Origin: JAZQLP01 sp045629205
GTDB taxonomy: Bacteria; Bacillota; Clostridia; Oscillospirales; UBA644
Reading direction: 5' to 3'
Length of the DNA stretch: 17,350 nt
Assembly (NCBI GenBank): GCA_045629205.1
Contig: JAZQQT010000072.1
Location: 1 to 17,350 of the forward strand
Numbering within the stretch: the first letter of the stretch is position 1; the number at the start of each line of letters is the position of its first letter. The notes under the pieces were generated by a model. It made no database searches. It saw nothing but the letters and a program-made list of their open reading frames with translations, and was not told the origin of the DNA. Of the stretch, positions 8,843 to 16,408 are shown one piece after another. The translations under genes were made by a program, and so were the position numbers.

Positions 8843-8880
8843 GGATTCTTCGTGAAAACCGCGGAGAATCCAAATTTTTT
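8843..8880 (+). terminator. Rho-independent terminator after murE
   Basis: GGATTCTTCG at 8843-8852 pairs with CGGAGAATCC at 8862-8871 (10 bp, one T-G wobble, 9-base loop). TTTTTT follows at 8875-8880. It separates murE from the trpB transcription unit. Confidence 0.85.
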
Positions 8881-8902
8881 GTAAAAAAGCAGATGCTTAC
8901 GC

Positions 8903-8931
8903 TTGACAAATTGACATTATGAGAGTATAGT
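8903..8931 (+). promoter_or_regulatory. sigma-A promoter of the T-box-trpB unit
   Basis: TTGACA at 8903-8908, 17-base spacer, TATAGT at 8926-8931. The predicted transcript starts near 8938, just ahead of the T-box structure. Confidence 0.85.
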
Positions 8932-8952
8932 GGCAATACAATCAAATAATTA

Positions 8953-9212
8953 AATCCGATTATTCAGGAGTAGTAACAAATGTGATGGCAAAAAAGCGAG
9001 TCGGGGATGGTGACAGCCCGGTTGTCTCAGCTTTTGCGAATGGACCCGATAGGAGCAAAACGGAAAGGCTTTGCCGAGTATGTTGCGCCGTGTGTTTCAC
9101 GTTACAGGAACAGGATATTAACGTATCCGATGAGGAATCCTTCGGGATTCGAAGTTGAGTGGCACCGTGATTTCGTATCACCTCAGCGTTGGCGGGGAGA
9201 TACGATTTTTTT
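8953..9212 (+). ncRNA. T-box leader sensing uncharged tRNA-Trp
   Basis: Transcription-attenuating T-box riboswitch. Stem I runs from TCCG (8955-8958) to CGGA (9061-9064). It holds the AGTA-type motif at its base, the conserved GGGATGGTGACAGCCC apical part (9003-9018) and a specifier loop GAATGGACC, in which TGG at 9041-9043 is the tryptophan codon. Stem III is GAATCC/GGATTC with a TTCG loop (9135-9150). The antiterminator pairs TGAG (9156-9159) with CTCA (9182-9185) and GTGAT (9167-9171) with ATCAC (9177-9181). It leaves the bulge TGGCACC (9160-9166), whose TGGC would pair with a GCCA acceptor end, as expected for tRNA-Trp with discriminator G. Uncharged tRNA-Trp should stabilise this and let transcription enter trpB. 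Confidence 0.93.
9174..9212 (+). terminator. T-box terminator (competes with antiterminator)
   Basis: CGTATCACCTC (9174-9184) pairs with GGGGAGATACG (9194-9204), with one A-A mismatch and one T-G wobble, followed by seven T at 9206-9212. Its 5' arm overlaps the 3' halves of both antiterminator helices (9177-9185), so the two folds exclude each other. Confidence 0.9.
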
Positions 9213-9220
9213 GTATCTCC
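9196..9220 (+). repeat. hairpin that recaptures the terminator 3' arm
   Basis: GGAGATAC (9196-9203) is the exact reverse complement of GTATCTCC (9213-9220); with two inner pairs the stem reaches 10 bp. It contains the terminator's 3' arm and T-run. The pairing is plain in the sequence; a regulatory role is inferred. Confidence 0.7.
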
Positions 9221-9250
9221 GAAAAAATTGCCGAAAAGAAAGAGGAGAAA

Positions 9251-10621
9251 ATGAAACAGGAAATTCCCTACAAAATCTATTTGTCCGAAAGCGAAATGCC
9301 GAAAGCATGGTATAATGTTCGTGCGGACATGAAAAACAAACCCGCGCCTCTGTTTAATTCAAAGACGCTTAAGCCCGCTTCTTTTGAAGATTTGCAGCCT
9401 GTGTTCTGTGATGAGCTGATAAAACAGGAACTTGACGAAACAACGCCTTATTTTGAGATCCCGCAGGATATTCTCAATTTTTACAAAATGTTCCGTCCGT
9501 CTCCGCTTATCCGTGCCTATTGTCTTGAAGAGAAACTTCAGACACCGGCAAAAATATATTATAAATTCGAAGGTAATAATACTTCCGGAAGCCATAAATT
9601 AAATTCCGCAATCGCGCAGGCATATTATGCCAAGAATCAGGGATTAAAAGGCGTTACTACCGAAACGGGAGCCGGACAGTGGGGAACTGCGCTTGCCATG
9701 GCATGCGCATATCTCGGTCTTGACTGTAAAGTATTTATGGTAAAAACGAGTTACGAGCAAAAACCTTTCCGCCGCGATTTAATGAAAACTTACGGCGCAA
9801 GCGTTACTCCTTCTCCGTCCGAAACCACCGAGGCAGGAAGAAGCATTAACAGAAGATTTCCCGGAACGGGAGGCTCTCTCGGTTGCGCAATTTCAGAGGC
9901 TGTTGAACTTGCTACCGCTACAGAGGGTTACAGATACGTTCTCGGAAGCGTTCTGAATCAGGTTCTGTTGCATCAAAGTATAATCGGTCTCGAATGTAAG
10001 ATCGCAATGGATAAATACGGTATCAAACCCGATATGATTATCGGCTGCGCCGGCGGCGGTTCCAATCTCGGCGGACTTATTTCTCCGTTTATGGGAGAAA
10101 AACTCCGCGGAGAAGCCGACTACCGTTTTATTGCAGTCGAACCCGCATCCTGCCCGAGTCTTACAAGAGGCAAATTTGCTTACGATTACTGCGATACGGG
10201 TATGGTCTGCCCCCTTGCAAAGATGTATACCCTCGGAAGCGGGTTTATGCCGTCTCCGAATCATTCGGGAGGACTGCGGTATCACGGAATGAACTCGATT
10301 CTCTCGCAACTTTATGCCGACGGACTTATGGAAGCAAGATCGGTCATTCAGACAGATGTTTTTGATGCTGCGGTAACATTTGCGCGCTGCGAAGGTATTC
10401 TTCCCGCGCCGGAAAGCAGTCACGCAATTCGTGTGGCAATGGATGAAGCGATAAAATGTAAAGAAACAGGAGAAGAAAAAACGATTTTATTCGGTCTTAC
10501 CGGAACGGGATACTTCGATATGAAGGCTTATTCCGCATACGCTGAAGGAACCATGACGGATTATATCCCGACAGACGAAGATCTTAAGAGAGGGTTTGAT
10601 TCTCTTCCTAAAATCATATAA
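9251..10621 (+). CDS. trpB: TrpB2-type tryptophan synthase beta subunit
   Basis: PLP enzyme condensing indole with L-serine (or phosphoserine) to tryptophan. At 456 residues it is longer than classical TrpB (about 400) and fits the TrpB2 class: long N-terminal extension, PLP lysine in GSHKLNSA (Lys116), catalytic Glu138 in ETGAGQWG, phosphate loop GGGSN (268-272), C-terminal GLTGTGYFD. TrpB2 proteins lack the usual TrpA interface and work alone or in indole salvage; no trpA or other trp gene is in the window. The frame is open back to 9155, but that part is the T-box. The ATG at 9251 has AGAGGAG just upstream, rather close (core AGAGG leaves five bases). Expression should rise when tRNA-Trp is uncharged. 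A hairpin at 10641-10665 ends the unit. Confidence 0.93.
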   Translation: MKQEIPYKIYLSESEMPKAWYNVRADMKNKPAPLFNSKTLKPASFEDLQPVFCDELIKQELDETTPYFEIPQDILNFYKMFRPSPLIRAYCLEEKLQTPAKIYYKFEGNNTSGSHKLNSAIAQAYYAKNQGLKGVTTETGAGQWGTALAMACAYLGLDCKVFMVKTSYEQKPFRRDLMKTYGASVTPSPSETTEAGRSINRRFPGTGGSLGCAISEAVELATATEGYRYVLGSVLNQVLLHQSIIGLECKIAMDKYGIKPDMIIGCAGGGSNLGGLISPFMGEKLRGEADYRFIAVEPASCPSLTRGKFAYDYCDTGMVCPLAKMYTLGSGFMPSPNHSGGLRYHGMNSILSQLYADGLMEARSVIQTDVFDAAVTFARCEGILPAPESSHAIRVAMDEAIKCKETGEEKTILFGLTGTGYFDMKAYSAYAEGTMTDYIPTDEDLKRGFDSLPKII

Positions 10622-10640
10622 ATTAAAAACATGTGTGATA

Positions 10641-10668
10641 CCTGCCGAAAAGATCTTTCGGCAGGTTT
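10641..10668 (+). terminator. Rho-independent terminator after trpB
   Basis: CCTGCCGAAA (10641-10650) pairs perfectly with TTTCGGCAGG (10656-10665), five-base loop. The T-run is short (TTTGCTT), so termination may be partial. Confidence 0.78.
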
Positions 10669-10706
10669 GCTTATGTAAATGCTTCATAACAGTGTCAAAT
10701 CAAATG

Positions 10707-10735
10707 TTGACAGAACAGACCGTTCCGGATATAAT
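10707..10735 (+). promoter_or_regulatory. consensus sigma-A promoter of the pyrophosphatase gene
   Basis: TTGACA at 10707-10712, 17-base spacer, TATAAT at 10730-10735: both hexamers and the spacing match the consensus exactly. The predicted start is near 10742, giving a leader of about 55 bases with a poly-A patch and no clear structure. Confidence 0.88.
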
Positions 10736-10796
10736 AAAAAAAACGGTGTGTTGCATAAAAGTGTTTTGTGTGCAATTCCGATTGACGGAGATTAAT

Positions 10797-12101
10797 ATGG
10801 GAATGATTTATATTACGGGTCACAGAAATCCGGATGTGGACAGTATTTGCGCGGCATCGGCTTATGCCGCTCTGAAAAACATGACCGATCCGGGGAATGA
10901 GTATTCAGCTGTAAGATGCGGGCCGCTGAGCGAGAATGTCAAAACAATATTGGAAACGCTTGGACTTGCCGCTCCGGTGTATATGCCGGATGTGTATCCC
11001 AAGGTAAGGGACGTTATGATCGTCGTTGATGAAAAGTATCAAAAAACGGATTTATTGAATACGATAGTGCGTAAATACGAGCAGTCAAAATATTCGGCTT
11101 TTCCCGTTTATGACGGCAACGATTTCTGCGGCATAATCACTCTCGACGATATCGCGGGTTGGATGCTTGATGAACTTTCACAGAAAGGGAATGTTACCGA
11201 ACTTCCGACAATAGGAGAGATCATGGGAGATCAGGCTCCTCCGGTTGATGCCGGAGACCGTTTTGAGGACGTAAAAAGAATATTTACGCGTTCTCCGTTC
11301 AGAGGTATTGCAGTAACGGACGAAAACGGTTACGCCGGATATGTAACGCGCCGCTGTTTTTTAAAAGATCCGAGATACGATCTGATTCTTGTTGATCACA
11401 ACGAGCCGAAACAGAGCATAAACGGTATCGACATGGCTAATATTCTCGAAATAATCGATCATCATCGTATCGATGCGGTAAAGACGGAGCGTCCGGTATT
11501 CATTGATGCCGAGCCGGTCGGAAGCACCTGCACCATCATTTATCAGATGTTTTTGCATTATCAGAAGCCGATTTCACCTACGGTTGCAAAATATCTTCTT
11601 GCCGGTATCATCTCGGATACGCTTATTCTTAACAGTCCGACTACCACTCCGATTGATGTTGCGGCAGCCAATTATCTTTCACTTCTTTGCGAAACTACAG
11701 TCGAAAAATTCGGCGCGTCGATGTTCAGTAATGTCCTTGAGCTGACAAATCGGGATGCGCGGGAAGCGGTGTCATCCGACTTCAAGACGTATACACAGAA
11801 TAATGTCTCGTTCGGTATAGGACAGATAGAGGTCACATCTCTTCCGTGCCTTGAAGATTATCAGAATCAGTATCTTGAGGCGCTTGATGAAATCAAACGC
11901 GAGAACGGACTTAAATGGGCGCTTCTGATGATAACCGATATACTTCATGAACATAGTGTCCTTCTGACGACGGAAAGCAGACTGACCAAATATCTTAATT
12001 ATACTGTTATGTCGCCGAGCGCATTCGATATGCCTCATGTTATGAGTCGGAAGAAGCAGCTTCTTCCCGATGTTCTGTATGCAATAGAATGCGGTTTCTG
12101 A
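10797..12101 (+). CDS. ppaC: family II Mn/Co inorganic pyrophosphatase with CBS pair
   Basis: Cytoplasmic DHH-type pyrophosphatase hydrolysing PPi to phosphate. 434 residues: an N-terminal DHH domain with GHRNPDVDS (metal ligands His9, Asp13, Asp15), an inserted CBS pair (about 68-122 and 136-190), then the resumed DHH domain with VDHNE (Asp200), DHHR (221-224), EPVGST (239-244) and ISDT (Asp274). The C-terminal DHHA2 domain carries SRKKQLLP for phosphate binding. In characterised CBS-PPases, AMP and ADP bound to the CBS pair inhibit and ATP activates; that is family knowledge. No DRTGG domain lies between the CBS repeats, so it is the short CBS form. The frame is open to 10596, but ACGGAG at 10785-10790 and the family's N-terminus pick the ATG at 10797. 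It has its own consensus promoter and is probably monocistronic. Confidence 0.92.
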   Translation: MGMIYITGHRNPDVDSICAASAYAALKNMTDPGNEYSAVRCGPLSENVKTILETLGLAAPVYMPDVYPKVRDVMIVVDEKYQKTDLLNTIVRKYEQSKYSAFPVYDGNDFCGIITLDDIAGWMLDELSQKGNVTELPTIGEIMGDQAPPVDAGDRFEDVKRIFTRSPFRGIAVTDENGYAGYVTRRCFLKDPRYDLILVDHNEPKQSINGIDMANILEIIDHHRIDAVKTERPVFIDAEPVGSTCTIIYQMFLHYQKPISPTVAKYLLAGIISDTLILNSPTTTPIDVAAANYLSLLCETTVEKFGASMFSNVLELTNRDAREAVSSDFKTYTQNNVSFGIGQIEVTSLPCLEDYQNQYLEALDEIKRENGLKWALLMITDILHEHSVLLTTESRLTKYLNYTVMSPSAFDMPHVMSRKKQLLPDVLYAIECGF

Positions 12102-12161
12102 AATAATATATCGGAGCCGATAAAAAATCAGGATGGGTTCAAATAAATAACCGTTAAGCAT

Positions 12162-12201
12162 AACTTCCCGGAGCAAATGCATTACTTTGCTCCGGGAAGT
12201 T
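12162..12201. repeat. perfect 16-bp inverted repeat between ppaC and trkA
   Basis: AACTTCCCGGAGCAAA (12162-12177) is the exact reverse complement of 12186-12201, with an 8-base loop. The stem would be very stable, but what follows is TCTCTGTTGCC rather than a T-run. It is probably an imperfect terminator for ppaC. It sits ten bases upstream of the trkA -35 box, so an operator role is also possible. Confidence 0.75.
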
Positions 12202-12211
12202 CTCTGTTGCC

Positions 12212-12239
12212 TTGACATTTTTGCACAATCTGATATAAT
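12212..12239 (+). promoter_or_regulatory. strong sigma-A promoter of the trkA-trkH-AEC operon
   Basis: TTGACA at 12212-12217, 16-base spacer, extended -10 TGATATAAT at 12231-12239. The start is expected near 12246, about 28 bases before the trkA ATG, so there is little room for a leader riboswitch. Confidence 0.87.
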
Positions 12240-12273
12240 ACGATTAACTATAAGTATAAGTTAGGTAAAGAAT

Positions 12274-13629
12274 ATGAGAATTATTATAGTCGGTGTTGGT
12301 AAAATCGGATTAACGCTCGCAAAAACGATATCGGCCGAAGGACATGACGTTGTTCTTGTAGATAAAGATGAATCCGCGATTAAAACAGCGCACAATACAC
12401 TTGACGTTATCGGTATAACAGGAAACGGCGCAACCGCTCCTGTTTTGGAATCCGCAGGCGCCGCAAGAGCTGATATATTGATAGCAACGGCATCTACGGA
12501 TGAGCTGAACATATTGATTTGTCTTCTCGCAAAAAAAATGGGTGTTCTGCAAACCATTGCCCGTATCAGAGACCCGGAATACGCACGCGATGTTTACCGC
12601 ATGTCCTCAGATCTCGGACTTTCTATGATTCTCAATCCGGAACTGCTTGCGGCAGGAGAAATAACGAGAACATTAAAATATCCTTCCGCCATCAAGATCG
12701 AGAATTTCGCAAGAGGAAAGGTAAGCCTTGTAGAGTTCAGAATAGAAAATAATAATCCGTTAAAGGGTAAAAAAATAATGGAAATCGGCGGATTGCTTCC
12801 CGTCCGTGTTCTTGTCTGCGCAATTGTCAGGGGAGAAAACGTTATCATTCCGCGAGGCAATGATACCATTGAGGAGGGTGATATAATTTATGTTACCGCT
12901 TCGAAAAAACAGCTTTATACTTTCTTTAAATCGGTCAAAAGCAATACATCCAGTCTGAAGAATATTCTTATACTCGGCTGCGGAAAAATCGGTTATTATC
13001 TTGCCGAGGATCTGCTTGATGCCGGCGCGTCCGTAAAAATAATCGAACATGACAGAGAAAGATGTAATTTCATTGCCGGAGCTCTGCCCAAGACTACGGT
13101 AATTTACGGCGACGGAACAGACCACGTTCTTCTTTCGGAAGAAGGAATAGAAAGCATGGAAGGAGTCGTGTCTCTGACCGGCATAGATGAGGAAAACATT
13201 ATTATTTCTCTTTATGCAAAAAGCAAGAACGTTGATAAGGTCATTACGAAAATAACAAGAGAGACACTTCTCGGCACGGTTGACAATCTCGGGCTTGAAA
13301 GTATAGTAACTCCTGCCCGTATAGTTGCCGACAGAGTAATAGGATATATCAGGGCTCTTCAGGCATCGGGAGACGGAAGCATAATTACATTGTATAAAAT
13401 TGTTGAAGGCAAGGTTGAGGCTGTTGAGTTTGAGGTCAACGAAATGCCTGAACTGACCGGTATTCCGATTATGAAACTTAAACTGAAAAAGAATCTGCTT
13501 ATTGCATGCATAATCAGAAAAAACGATATTATCTTTCCTTCCGGCAGCGATACCATAGAGCCGAAGGACAGAATCATCGTTGTTACTGCCAACAGAATTT
13601 TAAACAATTTGTCTGATATTCTCGCATAG
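12274..13629 (+). CDS. trkA: TrkA, potassium uptake regulatory subunit
   Basis: Cytoplasmic gating partner of the TrkH channel. 451 residues in a duplicated RCK layout: TrkA_N with GVGKIG (7-12) and the acidic strand end VLVD (Asp30), TrkA_C with IPRGNDTIEEGD (192-203), a second TrkA_N with GCGKIG (235-240) and IIEHD (Glu258), and a second TrkA_C with FPSGSDTIEPKD near the C-terminus. Both Rossmann glycine motifs are intact, which points to NAD(H)/ATP-type ligand binding in the two halves, as known for TrkA. No membrane segment. The ribosome site is modest (TAGGTAAAG ahead of the ATG). The trkH ATG follows 11 bases after the stop, so the pair is cotranscribed and probably forms one complex. 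Confidence 0.95.
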   Translation: MRIIIVGVGKIGLTLAKTISAEGHDVVLVDKDESAIKTAHNTLDVIGITGNGATAPVLESAGAARADILIATASTDELNILICLLAKKMGVLQTIARIRDPEYARDVYRMSSDLGLSMILNPELLAAGEITRTLKYPSAIKIENFARGKVSLVEFRIENNNPLKGKKIMEIGGLLPVRVLVCAIVRGENVIIPRGNDTIEEGDIIYVTASKKQLYTFFKSVKSNTSSLKNILILGCGKIGYYLAEDLLDAGASVKIIEHDRERCNFIAGALPKTTVIYGDGTDHVLLSEEGIESMEGVVSLTGIDEENIIISLYAKSKNVDKVITKITRETLLGTVDNLGLESIVTPARIVADRVIGYIRALQASGDGSIITLYKIVEGKVEAVEFEVNEMPELTGIPIMKLKLKKNLLIACIIRKNDIIFPSGSDTIEPKDRIIVVTANRILNNLSDILA

Positions 13630-13640
13630 GAGAGCGCGAT

Positions 13641-15092
13641 ATGAATTTCGCAATCGTCTTTAAAAAATTTTCGGTTATCGCGGTATTTCTCGCGATCCTG
13701 ATGGTAATTCCGATCCCCGTGGCCTTGATTTACGGGGAATTCTATATGATTATCCCGTTTCTTATTCCCGCGGTTTGTCTTGTGGCTATAGGATTCGGAT
13801 GTTCGTTTATTGATGATAAAAATGTGCTCATAACCCAAAAAACGGGATTTTTGATTGTTGGTCTTTCATGGCTTGTCATGAGTCTTGTCGGCGCACTGCC
13901 GTTTTGGATAAGCGGAGAAGTCCCGTCGTATATTGATGCATTGTTTGAGACAGCATCGGGATTTTCCACTACCGGAGCAACCGTTATCGAAAACGTCGAA
14001 GCCCTATCGAAAAGTTTGCTTTTCTGGCGCAGTTTTACCCATTGGATAGGCGGTATGGGCGTTCTTGTGTTTATAATGGCCATTATGCCTCTTTCCGACA
14101 GCCGTTCGTTCCAGATTATGCGCGCCGAAACTCCCGGGCAGAAAAAATCAAAGCTCGTGGCCAAGCTCCGTTCGACTGCAATGATCCTTTACGGAATATA
14201 TATAGTTCTTACAGTTGTAGAAGTGATATTGCTTCTCTGCGGCGGACTTTCGTTTTTCGACAGCATTACAACCGCGTTTGCAACTGCAGGTACCGGAGGC
14301 TTCAGTGTTCTTAATTCCAGCGTTTCAGGTTATCAGAGTTCTTATATCAATATAGTTCTTGCCGTATTTATGTTCTTGTTCGGTGTTAATTTCAACCTTT
14401 ATTTTTTCATTTTATTGGGAGATATCAAACAGATTTTCAAGAACTCCGAACTTAAATGGTTCGTTTCAATAGTTTTGGTTTCGGCTGCCGTTATTACTCT
14501 TAATACATTGAATATGTTTGATAATGTCGGAAAAGCTATTGAAACCGCGTTTTTCTATACGACATCGTTTATTTCCACCACTGGATTTACTTTTGCGGAA
14601 GTTAATATCAACGAATGGCCGATTCTTTCGCAGTCGATTCTCGTTTTGCTTATGTTTATAGGCGGATGCGCAGGGTCTACTGGCGGCGGTCTTAAAGTCG
14701 GGCGTGTGATGACTTTGATAAAAACATCGGCGAGAGAATTGAGGAGAATGATTTCTCCACGCCGCGTTTCCACTGTTCAGGAAGACGGAGAACCCGTTTC
14801 CGTTGAGGTTTTGCACGGAACCGCAATGTATTTCTGTTTATATGCCGTTTCTCTTGCCGCGGTTGTTGTTCTGATTTCTGTAATTCCGGCAGAGAATCAG
14901 ACTTTTGCGGAAACATTTACCGCTGCGGTATCATGTCTTAACAATATCGGTCCCGGACTCGGTCGTGTAATGAGCAACTGCGCTTTCTTTACTCCGTTTT
15001 CCAAACTGGTTTTGTCATTTGCGATGCTTGCCGGAAGACTCGAGCTGTATCCCATGCTGATTCTTTTCTCGGTTAACGCGTGGAAAAAATAA
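13641..15092 (+). CDS. trkH: TrkH family potassium channel/transporter subunit
   Basis: Integral membrane potassium uptake protein of 483 residues, typical for TrkH/KtrB-like channels. It has the four-fold M1-P-M2 layout with four selectivity-filter segments: GFSTTGAT (107-114), ATAGTGGFS (214-222), FISTTGFT (310-317) and CLNNIGPG (432-439); the filter glycine is kept in all four. GGCAGSTGGG (341-350) is the usual gating loop of the third repeat. The start is supported by AGGAGAG at 13628-13634, which overlaps the trkA stop codon. Its place directly after trkA supports a TrkAH complex. Confidence 0.95.
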   Translation: MNFAIVFKKFSVIAVFLAILMVIPIPVALIYGEFYMIIPFLIPAVCLVAIGFGCSFIDDKNVLITQKTGFLIVGLSWLVMSLVGALPFWISGEVPSYIDALFETASGFSTTGATVIENVEALSKSLLFWRSFTHWIGGMGVLVFIMAIMPLSDSRSFQIMRAETPGQKKSKLVAKLRSTAMILYGIYIVLTVVEVILLLCGGLSFFDSITTAFATAGTGGFSVLNSSVSGYQSSYINIVLAVFMFLFGVNFNLYFFILLGDIKQIFKNSELKWFVSIVLVSAAVITLNTLNMFDNVGKAIETAFFYTTSFISTTGFTFAEVNINEWPILSQSILVLLMFIGGCAGSTGGGLKVGRVMTLIKTSARELRRMISPRRVSTVQEDGEPVSVEVLHGTAMYFCLYAVSLAAVVVLISVIPAENQTFAETFTAAVSCLNNIGPGLGRVMSNCAFFTPFSKLVLSFAMLAGRLELYPMLILFSVNAWKK

Positions 15093-15107
15093 AAAAGGTA
15101 TAGTAAA

Positions 15108-16046
15108 ATGCTTGATACTTTTCTGATAATGATTCAGACGATGGCAGTGCTTTTTATACTTATTGCGCTCGGCTATATTCTGGTAAAACGTAAAGTATTA
15201 AAAGAAAACGCTTCCGAAACGCTTTCGAAAATATGTGTTGATATTTTTACGTCTGCTCTTTGCTTTTCAACAATGATTGATTGCTGCACTGTGGAGAGTA
15301 TGAAAGAAGATATCAATCTTCTTGTTGCCGGCATTATTATTCTTGCGGTAACGGTTGCAGCAGGTTTTTTTGTGTCCCGTATTCTTACGAAAAACAAAGA
15401 CACTGCAAATGTATTTCTTTATTCTCTGGTCTGTTCGAATTACGGCTATATCGGTTATCCTATCGTGCTCGCCCTGATGGGAGAACGCGCCCTCTTCGAT
15501 TTTATGATTCTTTCACTGCCGTTTACGGTGTTTACATATACGGTTGCGCCGCAGATTCTCAGACCCGGCGGAAAGATTTCTTTTAAAGGACTGTTTACAA
15601 GCCCTCCAACTCTTGCGTTATTCGCCGGAATAATCATCGGTCTTGCCGGTCTTTCGACAAAGCTTCCGCAATTTATAGTTGATTTTTCTTCGATGGCGGG
15701 AAGTTGTATGACGCCGGTCGGAATGATAATGATAGGATGCGTTATCGGTAAGTTTGAAATAAAAAAACTGTTTGATGACGTTAAAACATATATTGTTTCC
15801 GTATGTCGGTTGATTGTATGGCCGCTTGTCGCGCTTGCGATTTATTATCTTTTCGGTATAAGGGGAGACGGTGCGGTCATGGGGGTTATATTCCTTTGTC
15901 TGCCCGTAGGAATGAACACGGTTGTGTTTCCCGAAGCATACGGAGGAGACAGCCGCTCGGGAGCGAGAATCGTTTTTCTTACGAATGTTGCCGGGATAAT
16001 TTCAATTCCGCTCATCGTCTCCGTTGCAAAAATTCTTTTGGGATAG
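15108..16046 (+). CDS. AEC (auxin efflux carrier) family permease
   Basis: 312-residue integral membrane protein with about ten hydrophobic segments, as usual for bacterial AEC transporters, which carry small organic acids such as malate or malonate. Family marks are NYGYIGYPIV (111-120) at the end of the first half, MTPVGMIMIGC (201-211) in the second half and a C-terminal GMNTVVFPEAYGG segment. The start has AAAGGT ahead and lies 15 bases after trkH. With no promoter between them it is the third gene of the trk operon. Coupling of potassium uptake with organic anion movement would balance charge, but that is inference; the substrate is unknown. Confidence 0.88.
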   Translation: MLDTFLIMIQTMAVLFILIALGYILVKRKVLKENASETLSKICVDIFTSALCFSTMIDCCTVESMKEDINLLVAGIIILAVTVAAGFFVSRILTKNKDTANVFLYSLVCSNYGYIGYPIVLALMGERALFDFMILSLPFTVFTYTVAPQILRPGGKISFKGLFTSPPTLALFAGIIIGLAGLSTKLPQFIVDFSSMAGSCMTPVGMIMIGCVIGKFEIKKLFDDVKTYIVSVCRLIVWPLVALAIYYLFGIRGDGAVMGVIFLCLPVGMNTVVFPEAYGGDSRSGARIVFLTNVAGIISIPLIVSVAKILLG

Positions 16047-16066
16047 AATATGAATATAATAACAAA

Positions 16067-16109
16067 CGCACCTGCTCGTTATTTTTGTGATGTCAGGTGC
16101 GGTTTTTTT
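16067..16109 (+). terminator. terminator of the trk operon
   Basis: CGCACCTG (16067-16074) pairs with CAGGTGCG (16094-16101), 19-base loop, followed by seven T at 16103-16109. Read on the minus strand the hairpin is followed by a T-rich tract too, so it could act both ways. Confidence 0.85.
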
Positions 16110-16189
16110 GATTATTCGGCGTATATTTTTTCGATGATACAACGTTCTTGTTTAAGCCAGATAGATAATTCTTTATTTCCGTTGCCGCG
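16110..16189. other. non-genic spacer, possible minus-strand gene remnant
   Basis: No intact gene. One minus-strand frame is open from about 16234 down to a TAA at 16114-16112 and ends in a protein-like tail (GNGNKELSIWLKQERC, then IIEKIYAE). No start codon or ribosome site fits before the palindromic repeat. It may be the 3' end of a gene cut off by that repeat, or chance. Confidence 0.3.
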
Positions 16190-16320
16190 TATGATATACC
16201 TCGTTTCACTCGGTATGATATAATATCCGTTCCTTTATGCGCCGCAGGCGTATATCATCCACCGCAGGTGGATATCATATCAAAGATATATCACCCGTTC
16301 CGATAAGGAACGGATATCAT
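16190..16320. repeat. composite palindromic repeat with ATATCAT spacers
   Basis: A chain of short hairpins separated by ATGATAT/ATATCAT words. TATGCGCC-GCA-GGCGTATA lies at 16236-16254 and ATCCACC-GCA-GGTGGAT at 16257-16273. CCGTTCC (16295-16301) can pair with GGAACGG (16307-16313). The last arm, AAGGAACGGATAT (16305-16317), is also the exact reverse complement of 16223-16235, which encloses the others. I recall similar GATATCAT-linked hairpins scattered in clostridial genomes. It has no coding capacity and looks like a small non-autonomous repeat. Confidence 0.8.
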
Positions 16321-16354
16321 TGAAAAAAGCAAGTGTTTCGACTTGCTTTTTTCA
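16321..16354. terminator. bidirectional terminator between the repeat and the nucleotidase gene
   Basis: TGAAAAAAGCAAGT (16321-16334) pairs perfectly with ACTTGCTTTTTTCA (16341-16354), 14 bp, loop GTTTCG. The A6/T6 tracts make it symmetrical. It probably ends the minus-strand unit from 17325 and may be the end module of the palindromic repeat. Confidence 0.85.
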
Positions 16355-16365
16355 TGTCTAACAAC

Positions 16366-16408
16366 GACCAAACGTCGTATAATCAAGGTAAAACAGACCA
16401 AACGTCGT
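16366..16408. repeat. 13-base direct repeat, 30-base period
   Basis: GACCAAACGTCGT occurs at 16366-16378 and again at 16396-16408. The first copy is part of a small palindrome ACGAC-CAAAC-GTCGT (16364-16378). It lies in the 3' region of the nucleotidase unit, next to the repeat element. Confidence 0.75.

Noticed and set aside
9007..9315. Open frame across the T-box leader
   Set aside because: It runs through conserved T-box RNA structure; the composition is not protein-like and trpB covers its end.
12101..12273. Possible c-di-AMP riboswitch before trkA
   Set aside because: The promoter leaves only about 28 transcribed bases before the ATG; the upstream palindrome is a simple hairpin, not a ydaO-type fold.
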